Shown in pieces: positions 6,749 to 13,681 of a DNA stretch of 40,074 bases. Numbering within the stretch: the stretch's first letter is position 1; each line of letters begins with the position of its first letter. Below the pieces are notes generated by a model, which was not told the DNA's origin, ran no database searches, and saw only the letters and a list, made by a program, of their open reading frames with translations. Source of the DNA: Chlamydiota bacterium (GTDB lineage Bacteria > Chlamydiota > Chlamydiia > Chlamydiales > JABDDJ01); NCBI GenBank assembly GCA_013287645.1, contig JABDDJ010000022.1:1-40074 (forward strand), read 5' to 3'. A program made the translations under genes and the position numbers.

Positions 6749-8956
6749 ATGCGCGAAGCCTGCCAGCTTAACTTCAAACAAAATTTTAATGTTGAGATTT
6801 TAGATTGTGAAAGGGTTCTTTTGTATTCAGAAGACCAGCATTATTTATTGAATGGTTCCATATATACGGAAATAGCAGCAATATTTCAAAATGGACCTCA
6901 GGATGAGCGTGCTATAATAGATCTTTTGTCTCATAAATTTTCTTTTGAAAATTTACGTGAAGCTATATCAAGGCTTAAAAAAAAGGGATTTATTAATGTT
7001 TACAACGGTGATTTACCTCAAAGTACTGCTGCTTTTTGGTCTGATATCAACCTACTGTCAAATGATCTTCAACCAAAAATAACCGTTATACAAAATTACA
7101 GTAGCTATGACACTTCACATCTTGCTCATTCTCTAGAAGATCTTGGAATTACATTAAAAGATGATGGGGATTTTTTTGTTGTGATTGTTGATAACTATAT
7201 TAGCAAGGAGTTAGAGGCTTTTAATTCAGAAAGATTAAACGATCAAAGGCCTTGGATGCTTCTTAAACCTGCAGGACGGATCATTTGGATTGGCCCTATT
7301 TTTGAATTTGGGAAAACAGGTTGTTGGAATTGCCTAGCGCAAAAATTAAAAGAAAATAGACGTGTTGAAGTAGATATTTTTGGCTTGGAAAACGACAAGT
7401 TGAATATTCCTTCACTTCCATCTTTGAAAACAACTTTAGATACTGCTATGTCTCTAGCAGCAACTGAGGTGGCAAAATGGCATAGATCTGTAACTGCACA
7501 TAAGTTAAATGACAATATACTTACATTTGATTTCGGGAGTATGCAAACTCGGTTTCATTCTTTTAAAAAAACGACGTTCTGCATGTCTTGTCAACCGATG
7601 TTAAAATTGCCGCAGTTAAACAAAATACCTCAATTAAAAAAATGTTTAAAGAAATATGTCTATGATGAAGGTGAGCGTGCTTTCTCAATCGACGAATCTC
7701 TACAGAAACTTGGAAATATAGTCAGCCCTTTGACAGGTATTGTCGGGTCAATAAGTCACTCTTTAGTGAATGATGAACATATCTGTTATACAGTGAGAAA
7801 TCTTCCACTTCCTACTGACAAAAATGATAAAAAAGATCTTCGCATACCTGATGCTGCAACCGGAAAAGGTAAAACAAAGGCTCAAGCTGTTATAGGGTGT
7901 ATTGCAGAAGCCTTAGAGCGCTATAACTGTACTTTTTCATTGCAATCTGAAATTCGGGCTTCATATCGAGATGTCAAGGATGCAATTCACCCTCACGAAC
8001 TGCTAAACTTTAGCGAAAATCAATACGCAAAACGCGATCAAATTAATAATAACACTGAAGGATTCAACCAAATTCCAAAAAGATACGATGAAACTGAAAT
8101 TGGCTGGATTCCTGTTTACTCACTAACAGAAAATAGATTTCGCTATGTTCCCACTTCCTACTGTTATCTCAGTTATCCTTTTGTTCGAGATGTAGAAATG
8201 TGCCCAGGCAACAGTAATGGGTGTGCAAGCGGTAATACATTAGAAGAAGCTGTATTTTATGCTTTGTTGGAACTTGTGGAGCGTGATGCTGTAGCTACTT
8301 GGTGGTATAACCGTATAAAGAGGCCTTATGTAGATCTAGAATCCTTTGAGAATGGATTTTTTCAACCAAGTTTAGCAAAATTCCAGAAAACAAATCGTCA
8401 ACTATGTGTCCTTGATCTTACAAATGACCTAGATATACCTTCATACGCTGCTATTTCATGGCTTTCTAATGGTAAACGGATTTTTTTCGGAACGGGAGCA
8501 CACTTAAATCCACGAATCGGAATAGTAAGAGCCATCAGTGAATTAAATCAGATCATGATTCGTTCAACAATTCCTGAACATGTTGATTTAACATCTATCC
8601 CACCAGTAGAACGAACATTGGTCAAATGGGTGTTAACTCAAAATATTGATGATCATTCATATTTGACTCCTTCCTCTAACACAGCCTCTTCTCACATAAA
8701 TTTAGCATCGGATGATTTTCTTGAAGACATTCATACATGCCTAAAGCGATGCAAATCGCTCGGATTAGAGGTATTATTATTAGACATGAGTAATCCTGAT
8801 GTAAATTTCTATACAACCCGTATTATCATCCCAGGATTAAGACATTTTTGGTCTAGATTAGGATCAGGACGTCTTTATGAAACTCCCGTAAAGCTTGGTT
8901 GGTTGCCATCCCCACGTCAAGAATATGAAATGAATCCCATACCTTATTTTTTATAA
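6749..8956 (+). CDS. Fused C-D azoline cyclodehydratase (TOMM, YcaO domain)
   Basis: The 735-residue protein has two parts. Residues about 1-300 form the C-protein part: a winged-helix, RRE-like leader-binding region (VEILDCERVLLYSEDQ to LKKKGFI, about 10-90), then an E1-like region with two zinc-binding CxxC pairs (Cys192/Cys195 and Cys278/Cys281). Residues about 320-735 form the YcaO domain, with the nucleotide-binding element GKGKTKAQA near 372 followed by EALERY, and CASGNTLEEA with ELVERDA. YcaO uses ATP to phosphorylate a backbone amide and drive heterocyclisation of Cys/Ser/Thr. The C-terminus (MNPIPYFL) keeps only part of the Pro-rich tail typical of azoline-forming YcaO proteins. The ribosome binding site is weak. 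It is followed 7 bases later by the dehydrogenase gene. Confidence 0.88.
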   Translation: MREACQLNFKQNFNVEILDCERVLLYSEDQHYLLNGSIYTEIAAIFQNGPQDERAIIDLLSHKFSFENLREAISRLKKKGFINVYNGDLPQSTAAFWSDINLLSNDLQPKITVIQNYSSYDTSHLAHSLEDLGITLKDDGDFFVVIVDNYISKELEAFNSERLNDQRPWMLLKPAGRIIWIGPIFEFGKTGCWNCLAQKLKENRRVEVDIFGLENDKLNIPSLPSLKTTLDTAMSLAATEVAKWHRSVTAHKLNDNILTFDFGSMQTRFHSFKKTTFCMSCQPMLKLPQLNKIPQLKKCLKKYVYDEGERAFSIDESLQKLGNIVSPLTGIVGSISHSLVNDEHICYTVRNLPLPTDKNDKKDLRIPDAATGKGKTKAQAVIGCIAEALERYNCTFSLQSEIRASYRDVKDAIHPHELLNFSENQYAKRDQINNNTEGFNQIPKRYDETEIGWIPVYSLTENRFRYVPTSYCYLSYPFVRDVEMCPGNSNGCASGNTLEEAVFYALLELVERDAVATWWYNRIKRPYVDLESFENGFFQPSLAKFQKTNRQLCVLDLTNDLDIPSYAAISWLSNGKRIFFGTGAHLNPRIGIVRAISELNQIMIRSTIPEHVDLTSIPPVERTLVKWVLTQNIDDHSYLTPSSNTASSHINLASDDFLEDIHTCLKRCKSLGLEVLLLDMSNPDVNFYTTRIIIPGLRHFWSRLGSGRLYETPVKLGWLPSPRQEYEMNPIPYFL

Positions 8957-8963
8957 AGATAAC

Positions 8964-10358
8964 ATGCCAATACGACAAAAGTTAAATGAAAGAATTAAGT
9001 TAATATCTCAAGAAGAGGACCATCTTTTATTTCAAATTGATGGAACAAAAGAGATGCGGTTTTTTACCGGAAATCAAAAATTCCGCGAAAAGTTGCTGAA
9101 TTTTGTAAATAATGGCACACTTTCCGGAATTATTGAACAAACAGAATTAGATGATCTAAACAAAATTAGAGCATTTCAATTTTTTGAAAATTTAAAAGAA
9201 AACAATTTTATTGATTATCATATCGAATTGAAAAACGAATTAGCAATTATTAATCCAAAATCTCGTGAATTTAGAAAAAAAATTGAAGATATAGACCCTT
9301 CTGAAATTGATGAAGGTCCATATGTCTTATCAAGATTTGCTTATTTGTGTAAAGAAACTGATAGATTTAGACTGGACAGTCCTAATGCACACTTTTGTGT
9401 TCTATTTACTTATAATCTCTTATTACAACTTTTCTCTCTATTTAACGGAAAAATAACACTTTCGGATTTGAAGCAGACATTTAAATCATCTGAACAAGAA
9501 GTCACATTTTTATTAATTTTGTTGATTCAAGGAGGTTACATTCACACGTTACATTATAAAGAGCCAGAACATCTTTCTACATGGGAATTTCATGATCTTT
9601 TATTTCATTCGACTAGTAGATTAGGACAATCTATAGAGAACGCACATTTTGGGGCTACATATAGATTTAGAGACACTATGGTTCCTCCTCCTCCAGAATT
9701 CAAAGAGGTCGTCGATGAGCATTCAATTATTTTGCAAAAACCGAATATGGAAGAATTACAAACCAAAGACCATTCGTTTTCAAGGGTTTTAGAAAATCGT
9801 CGATCGCTTCGAAATTATGATAAAACAAATATCATAACTATGGAACAATTAGCCTATTTTTTATATAGATCCGTAAGCGTGAGACAGGTAATCTCTGCTC
9901 CTATGCAGGATGCGGTATTGCGTCCTTACCCAAGCGCTGGTGCAATTCATGAAATTGAATTTTATATTGTTGTTGCTTCCTGTTCGGGATTGTCATCTGA
10001 TATTTATTACTATCATTCTCTAAAACATATTTTGGAGAAATTAAATGTTCAAGATATGTATCTACAAAAAATTATAAAAAATGCATGTACAATGCTTGGC
10101 AGCGATGAAAAGCCACAAATATTGATTATTCTTACTTCGCGATTTCAAAAAATTGCTTGGAAATATGAAAAGATAGCCTATCGTAGTACGTTACTATCTG
10201 TTGGTGCAGCGCTTCAGACAATGTCTTTGGTGGCGACAGCTATGAATCTAGGTTCATGCATCTTGGGTACTGGAGATTCTAATTTATTTGCCGAAGCTAT
10301 AAATCTGGATCCATTTAAAGAAGGTGCTGTTGGAGAATTTATTTTAGGAACAATTTAA
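8964..10358 (+). CDS. SagB-type FMN-dependent azoline dehydrogenase
   Basis: In the 464-residue protein, residues about 1-270 form the helical N-terminal part usual in long SagB proteins. Residues about 272-464 are a nitroreductase-fold domain. The diagnostic elements are RRSLRNYD (FMN phosphate contact), RPYPSAGAIHEIEFYIV and a late helix LSVGAALQTMSLVATAMNLG followed by GTGD. SagB enzymes oxidise azolines to thiazoles or oxazoles. It is just downstream of the cyclodehydratase, apparently in the same operon, and ends about 70 bases before the convergent precursor candidate. The coding sequence is AT-rich like its partner, unlike rsmB or lnt, which suggests acquisition by transfer. Confidence 0.85.
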   Translation: MPIRQKLNERIKLISQEEDHLLFQIDGTKEMRFFTGNQKFREKLLNFVNNGTLSGIIEQTELDDLNKIRAFQFFENLKENNFIDYHIELKNELAIINPKSREFRKKIEDIDPSEIDEGPYVLSRFAYLCKETDRFRLDSPNAHFCVLFTYNLLLQLFSLFNGKITLSDLKQTFKSSEQEVTFLLILLIQGGYIHTLHYKEPEHLSTWEFHDLLFHSTSRLGQSIENAHFGATYRFRDTMVPPPPEFKEVVDEHSIILQKPNMEELQTKDHSFSRVLENRRSLRNYDKTNIITMEQLAYFLYRSVSVRQVISAPMQDAVLRPYPSAGAIHEIEFYIVVASCSGLSSDIYYYHSLKHILEKLNVQDMYLQKIIKNACTMLGSDEKPQILIILTSRFQKIAWKYEKIAYRSTLLSVGAALQTMSLVATAMNLGSCILGTGDSNLFAEAINLDPFKEGAVGEFILGTI

Positions 10359-10390
10359 AAATAGAATAGAAGATAATAAGCTAAAAAGAA

Positions 10391-10416
10391 GCAGAGGACA
10401 AATCCTTGACCTCTGC
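10391..10416 (-). terminator. Hairpin terminator for the precursor-peptide gene
   Basis: GCAGAGG (10391-10397) pairs with CCTCTGC (10410-10416). Read leftward from the precursor gene it is followed by TTCTTTTTAG, so it looks like an intrinsic terminator for the minus-strand gene. In the other direction it could also stop the SagB operon, but there is no T-run on that side. Confidence 0.55.
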
Positions 10417-10426
10417 ACTTAGAAAA

Positions 10427-10639
10427 TTACGATATACGACCACTTGTTTTTCCTGCAGTAGGACGATTAATTGGGCCTGAACTCGCTTCTCCAGAGCATA
10501 AACCAGCTAAAGCATCATAAAAAGATAAGTCTACTTCAGAGAATTCATAAGCTCCTGCGATAGAGGAAGGCATTGATTGTGCATTTTCAATCGTGCGTTC
10601 CTGAACAATAGCTAAATCTTGGATAGGGATATCAAACAT
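10427..10639 (-). CDS. Candidate TOMM precursor peptide (70 residues)
   Basis: The start is ATG 10639: AAGGAG lies six bases upstream (10646-10651), the best ribosome binding site in the island. The longer TTG frame to 10666 would bury that site. The peptide opens MFDIPIQDLAIVQERT, an acidic leader-like stretch whose F-D-I-P-I fits the FxxxB-type recognition motif bound by RRE domains. After LSFYDALAG comes a different C-terminal part, LCSGEASSGPINRP then TAGKTSGRIS, with one Cys (Cys48), several Ser/Thr and many Gly/Pro/Ala and no acidic run. That is the composition expected of a cyclised core. It lies opposite and convergent to SagB with its own terminator. Low Cys content and lack of homologue evidence keep the call tentative. 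Confidence 0.6.
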   Translation of the reverse strand: MFDIPIQDLAIVQERTIENAQSMPSSIAGAYEFSEVDLSFYDALAGLCSGEASSGPINRPTAGKTSGRIS

Positions 10640-10724
10640 TTCATACTCCTTGTTAAATTCAAACAACGAATAACTTATCTATGAATCAGAAATATTTTTC
10701 AATAGCAATTTTTGTAACGATTAA

Positions 10725-10850
10725 ACAAAGTCTTGAAATGCAGTATATTAATGTAGTACAGAACAGCTAAGAAAAACTGGATACTTAGTATCTAGTCCAT
10801 GTTTTGAGACAATGACATATGGAGACAACAGATTTTTGGAAAACGATAGA
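10725..10850 (+). pseudogene. Decayed copy of the aldo/keto reductase gene start
   Basis: Positions 10771-10846 align with 12571-12646, the 5' end of the intact reductase gene. Shared blocks include GAAAAACTGG and CAGATTTTTGGAAAA. The copy has substitutions and a 2-base deletion after the ATGACAT block that breaks the frame. Weaker resemblance extends left to about 10725. Translation still recalls KTG-LVS-CF-TMT of the reductase. It ends just before repeat copy 2, as expected if this was once a junction between the inserted module and the flanking gene. The precursor promoter, if any, must lie in or near this remnant. Confidence 0.65.
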
Positions 10851-10868
10851 AAATCAGTGAACTTAAAG

Positions 10869-10937
10869 TATACTCACTTAAGAGTTTAAGAATGTGAAAT
10901 TCGCGAAATGGGATTTTTTCCATAGAACGAGTATACA
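10869..10937 (+). repeat. Direct repeat copy 2 (69 bp, rsmB start remnant)
   Basis: Identical to the rsmB start at 6149-6217 over the core. Flanks also resemble copy 1 from about 10855 to 10987 (offset 4720), including TGTTTAATCAAAGTCTTTCT. It is not attached to an rsmB body, so it is a duplicated site. It separates the RiPP module from the P450 module. Confidence 0.85.
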
Positions 10938-10987
10938 CTATATTAAATGTTTAATCAAAGTCTTTCTACTTTCCTATATGCGAAAGT

Positions 10988-11020
10988 TTTGTCACGAATT
11001 TTAATAAAAAACGTGACAAA
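10988..11020. promoter_or_regulatory. Perfect 9-bp inverted repeat upstream of the P450 gene
   Basis: TTTGTCACG (10988-10996) and CGTGACAAA (11012-11020) face each other across 15 A/T-rich bases, 52 bases before the P450 ATG. There is no counterpart at the matching place in the first module. It may be a regulator-binding dyad or a short hairpin; role inferred. Confidence 0.35.
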
Positions 11021-11021
11021 T

Positions 11022-11055
11022 AGAACTCTTGGATATTGATCGAATTGACTTATAA
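11022..11055 (+). pseudogene. 3'-end remnant of the DUF6176-like gene
   Basis: These 34 bases, ending in the TAA stop, are identical to 6700-6733, the last codons (EELLDIDRIDL) of the small protein that starts the RiPP operon. Nothing of the rest of that gene is present. The P450 gene follows 17 bases later, in the place the cyclodehydratase gene occupies in the first module. Confidence 0.8.
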
Positions 11056-11072
11056 GTAACCTAGAGGTAGAT

Positions 11073-12431
11073 ATGGAACCAAAATTAAGTGTGACCTTTA
11101 ATTCCGGTAGTATTCCAGAAATGACTCAATCTTTCGAAAAAGACCGCTCGAGTTTCCCCTACCTATCCATAAAAGATTATTTTACAGATCCGGAAAAAGC
11201 TTTAACCGCACAAATACAACAATGTCAATATGTATTGGCTTTTAGATTTAAATTACAACCAGATGGACCTGATAGAGTTTGGTACTTTATTAAAACTGGT
11301 GAAGTTGCTCGTATCGTATTGAATGCTCCAAGGTACGGGATTCAAGAGGCTGGTCATCCGTGGGGAGAAGGACCCCTCACTTCTATTCTCCGTTCAACCT
11401 GTGCCGTAGATAAATGTCCTGGAGCTGGGACTAATAATGTAATGACCTCAGGAGCGGATAAACATGAAGAATTTAGAAAACCTTTAAGAGAAGAATTTAT
11501 AAAGGGTTTAAATGCTTACATCCCTAAATTAGCTGAATGCATTTACAAATTACTTCCAACAAGCACGACAGCTCTTTTCTGCGATGTCAATTCCTTTAGC
11601 AGGTCTCTCGTTCAAAACACAGTGCTTGAGTTAATGGGCTTTTCTCCTGACGTAGTTACAATGGAAGACATTTCGAACCTGAATGTTATAGGTCATGAGA
11701 TGGCTAAAGGGGTGGAAGGAGCTGCAGACAAAATGAGAGTTTTGAGAGAAACAATTGATCGCACTGTTGTCAAAGAACTTTCATCGCTTAAGGAAGAATC
11801 GCTTTTTAGGGTTTTGCAAAAAAAAGGGTATAGTGAGGTTGCATGCCGAGAGACCATTATTGTTTTAATGATCGGTGCGCGAAACGGTTCGACAGCTCTC
11901 ATCCATCTCATTTGGTTGCTCTCACGAAATTCTGAGATGCAGGAGGCTGTTAAAAGAGAATATCTTCAGGTTAATCAAGATATTACTGATTGGACACAAT
12001 CCCTAAACAAGATGCATATTCTTCGAAATTTATTTCGTTATTCTCTAAATACACATAGTCCTGTAAAAACTATCAATAGAAATGCTATCAATCCGATGAT
12101 ATTGACAATTAAAGATGAGCAAAGGGAGCAGAGTTTTGGGATATTTCCGGGAGACAAAGTCGATTACTTAATGTACGAAGCTGCAAAAGTGAATAGTCCC
12201 GGTTCACCACTTACGACGGAAAAAATCTCTCTTTCCCATATTCCTTTTAGCGTGGGGCCAAATCAGTGTCCTGCTTCTCACCTGATAGAAGCGATTGTGA
12301 TGATGACGGCAGGAATGTTGATTAACCGTTTTCAACTTGAGTGTGACACAGAAAAACTGAATGTCATTCCAAATGTTTTTGTTAATGAATTTGTTGACGA
12401 ACCAATCTTTGTCAACTTAAGACCGCTTTAA
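11073..12431 (+). CDS. Divergent cytochrome P450, second-module tailoring enzyme candidate
   Basis: The 452-residue protein shows the P450 layout: C-helix KHEEFRKPLREEF, I-helix GARNGSTALIHLIW (residues about 268-281) and the heme-ligand loop FSVGPNQCPA with Cys399. Two normally conserved features are altered. The K-helix ExxR is NLFR (Asn319, Arg322), and the acid of the I-helix acid/Thr pair is replaced by Gly272 with Ser273-Thr274. Canonical P450s oxidise substrates with electrons from a redox partner; none is encoded here. A GAGG ribosome binding site precedes the ATG. The gene sits between repeat copies 2 and 3, so it probably works with the RiPP enzymes as a tailoring step, but this is inferred from location. 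Confidence 0.75.
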   Translation: MEPKLSVTFNSGSIPEMTQSFEKDRSSFPYLSIKDYFTDPEKALTAQIQQCQYVLAFRFKLQPDGPDRVWYFIKTGEVARIVLNAPRYGIQEAGHPWGEGPLTSILRSTCAVDKCPGAGTNNVMTSGADKHEEFRKPLREEFIKGLNAYIPKLAECIYKLLPTSTTALFCDVNSFSRSLVQNTVLELMGFSPDVVTMEDISNLNVIGHEMAKGVEGAADKMRVLRETIDRTVVKELSSLKEESLFRVLQKKGYSEVACRETIIVLMIGARNGSTALIHLIWLLSRNSEMQEAVKREYLQVNQDITDWTQSLNKMHILRNLFRYSLNTHSPVKTINRNAINPMILTIKDEQREQSFGIFPGDKVDYLMYEAAKVNSPGSPLTTEKISLSHIPFSVGPNQCPASHLIEAIVMMTAGMLINRFQLECDTEKLNVIPNVFVNEFVDEPIFVNLRPL

Positions 12432-12438
12432 CTTAAAC

Positions 12439-12507
12439 TATACTCACTTAAGAGTTTAAGAATGTGAAATTCGCGAAATGGGATTTTTTCCATAGAACGA
12501 GTATACA
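12439..12507 (+). repeat. Direct repeat copy 3 (69 bp), right end of the island
   Basis: The third identical copy of the rsmB start, directly after the P450 stop and about 40 bases before the intact aldo/keto reductase gene. Outside the core, the left flank (AACTTAAA) matches copy 2 better than copy 1, and a TAAATCAAAG block is shared on the right. Before island insertion, rsmB and the reductase were presumably divergent neighbours across this sequence. Confidence 0.85.
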
Positions 12508-12548
12508 TTATTAGTAGCGATAAATCAAAGCAATTGTAGGAGTGAAGT

Positions 12549-13571
12549 ATGATGCAGTATAGACAATTAGGAAAAACTGGGCTCTTGGTATCCCGTTTAT
12601 GTTTTGGGACAATGACATTTGGCGGGACGACAGATTTTTGGAAAATTGTGGGAGAATCTGGACAGCGTGAGGCGAACCAACTTGTTTCAGTTTGCATGGA
12701 AAATGGTATTAATTTTTTTGATACAGCCGACATGTACTCGATGGGAGATTCAGAGAAAATCCTTGGAAAAGCGATAGGAGCTAAGCGTAAAGATGTGGTA
12801 ATCGCCACCAAGGTGCATTCTAGAATGGGACCTGGTCCTAATCAGATGGGTCAGTCTCGCGTCCATATCATGCAGGCAGTAGAAAATAGTTTAAGTCGAT
12901 TAGGCACTGATTATATTGACCTGTATCAGATTCACAATTATGACTCTGTCACACCCTTTGAAGAGAGTTTAAGGACCTTTGACGACCTGATTCGTCAGGG
13001 TAAAGTGCGTTATATCGGCTGTTCAAACCTGGCCGCTTGGCAGATAATGAAGGCTTTAGGCATTTCTGAACTGCATGGATGGGAAAAATTTGTTTCTGTG
13101 CAGTCCTATTATTCTCTTGCTGGCCGCGACCTAGAAAGAGAAATTGTTCCTCTTTTGAAGGATCAGAATCTAGGCCTTCTGACATGGAGTCCTCTAGCTG
13201 GTGGATTTCTTTCTGGAAAGTATACGCGCACGAATGAGCCTAAAGATGGATCGCGACGTACTCAATTCGACTTTCCACCCATCGACCTAGAAAGATCTTA
13301 CTCTATCATAGACGAGCTCCAAACTATTGCAAAGAGACATAATACAAGCGTGGCTGCCATAGCTCTCGCTTGGCAGTTACATCAGCCTTTTGTCACTAGT
13401 GTGATCATTGGAGCTAAAAAAATGGAGCAGCTGAAGGATAACTTAAAAGCGACAGAGATCAAATTGTCGTCCGAAGAAATGGAAGCGATCAATGCTGCTA
13501 GTGAACTTAAGACGGAGTATCCTATTTGGATGCAGCGCTTTAATAGCGACAGGGTACCTGTTACTGTCTAG
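12549..13571 (+). CDS. Aldo/keto reductase
   Basis: A 340-residue NADPH-dependent oxidoreductase of the AKR superfamily ((alpha/beta)8 barrel). The catalytic tetrad is visible: Asp58 (FDTADMY), Tyr63, Lys88 (VVIATKV) and His129 (YQIHNYD). NADPH-binding elements such as SPLAGGFLSGKY and SVIIGAKKMEQLKDN are present toward the C-terminus. The overall sequence resembles the large group of soluble sugar/aldehyde reductases of the YajO/Tas/YghZ type; the physiological substrate is unknown. The ATG at 12549 has AGGAG six bases upstream. It is the native right-hand neighbour of the island, and a broken copy of its 5' end lies at 10725-10850. Confidence 0.9.
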   Translation: MMQYRQLGKTGLLVSRLCFGTMTFGGTTDFWKIVGESGQREANQLVSVCMENGINFFDTADMYSMGDSEKILGKAIGAKRKDVVIATKVHSRMGPGPNQMGQSRVHIMQAVENSLSRLGTDYIDLYQIHNYDSVTPFEESLRTFDDLIRQGKVRYIGCSNLAAWQIMKALGISELHGWEKFVSVQSYYSLAGRDLEREIVPLLKDQNLGLLTWSPLAGGFLSGKYTRTNEPKDGSRRTQFDFPPIDLERSYSIIDELQTIAKRHNTSVAAIALAWQLHQPFVTSVIIGAKKMEQLKDNLKATEIKLSSEEMEAINAASELKTEYPIWMQRFNSDRVPVTV

Positions 13572-13597
13572 CTGAAAAAGTAGAAGAAGAGATAATA

Positions 13598-13665
13598 TAA
13601 ACGCAAAGGCGCAAAAACGCAAAGAAAAGAAATCTTCTCTTTGCACCTTTGCGCCTTTGCGTTTA
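13598..13665. terminator. Hairpin, CGCAAAG palindrome family
   Basis: Arms 13598-13630 and 13633-13665 are inverted copies with three mismatches, made of GCAAAGGC-like units. It follows the aldo/keto reductase gene and is close in sequence to the palindrome at 3117-3186. It probably terminates the reductase transcript; lnt begins 17 bases later on the same strand. Confidence 0.6.
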
Positions 13666-13681
13666 AAATTTGGAAATCTTC

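Noticed and set aside
10427..10666. Longer 79-residue version of the precursor candidate from a TTG start
   Set aside because: The strong AAGGAG lies inside that extension, six bases before the ATG at 10639, so the shorter 70-residue form is preferred.
6149..12507. Three repeats considered as a CRISPR-like array
   Set aside because: Only three copies, 69 bp each, kilobases apart with genes between them, and derived from the rsmB start; no cas genes.
6149..12507. Assembly error as the explanation of the repeats
   Set aside because: The flanks of the three copies differ and contain distinct decayed remnants (reductase start, DUF6176-like gene end), which a simple misassembly would not produce. 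Long-read confirmation would still be worthwhile.
12428..12811. Minus-strand ORF ending in the rsmB-like N-terminus
   Set aside because: It is an accidental frame running from the antisense of the reductase gene into repeat copy 3; only its last residues resemble RsmB because the repeat is a copy of that gene start.
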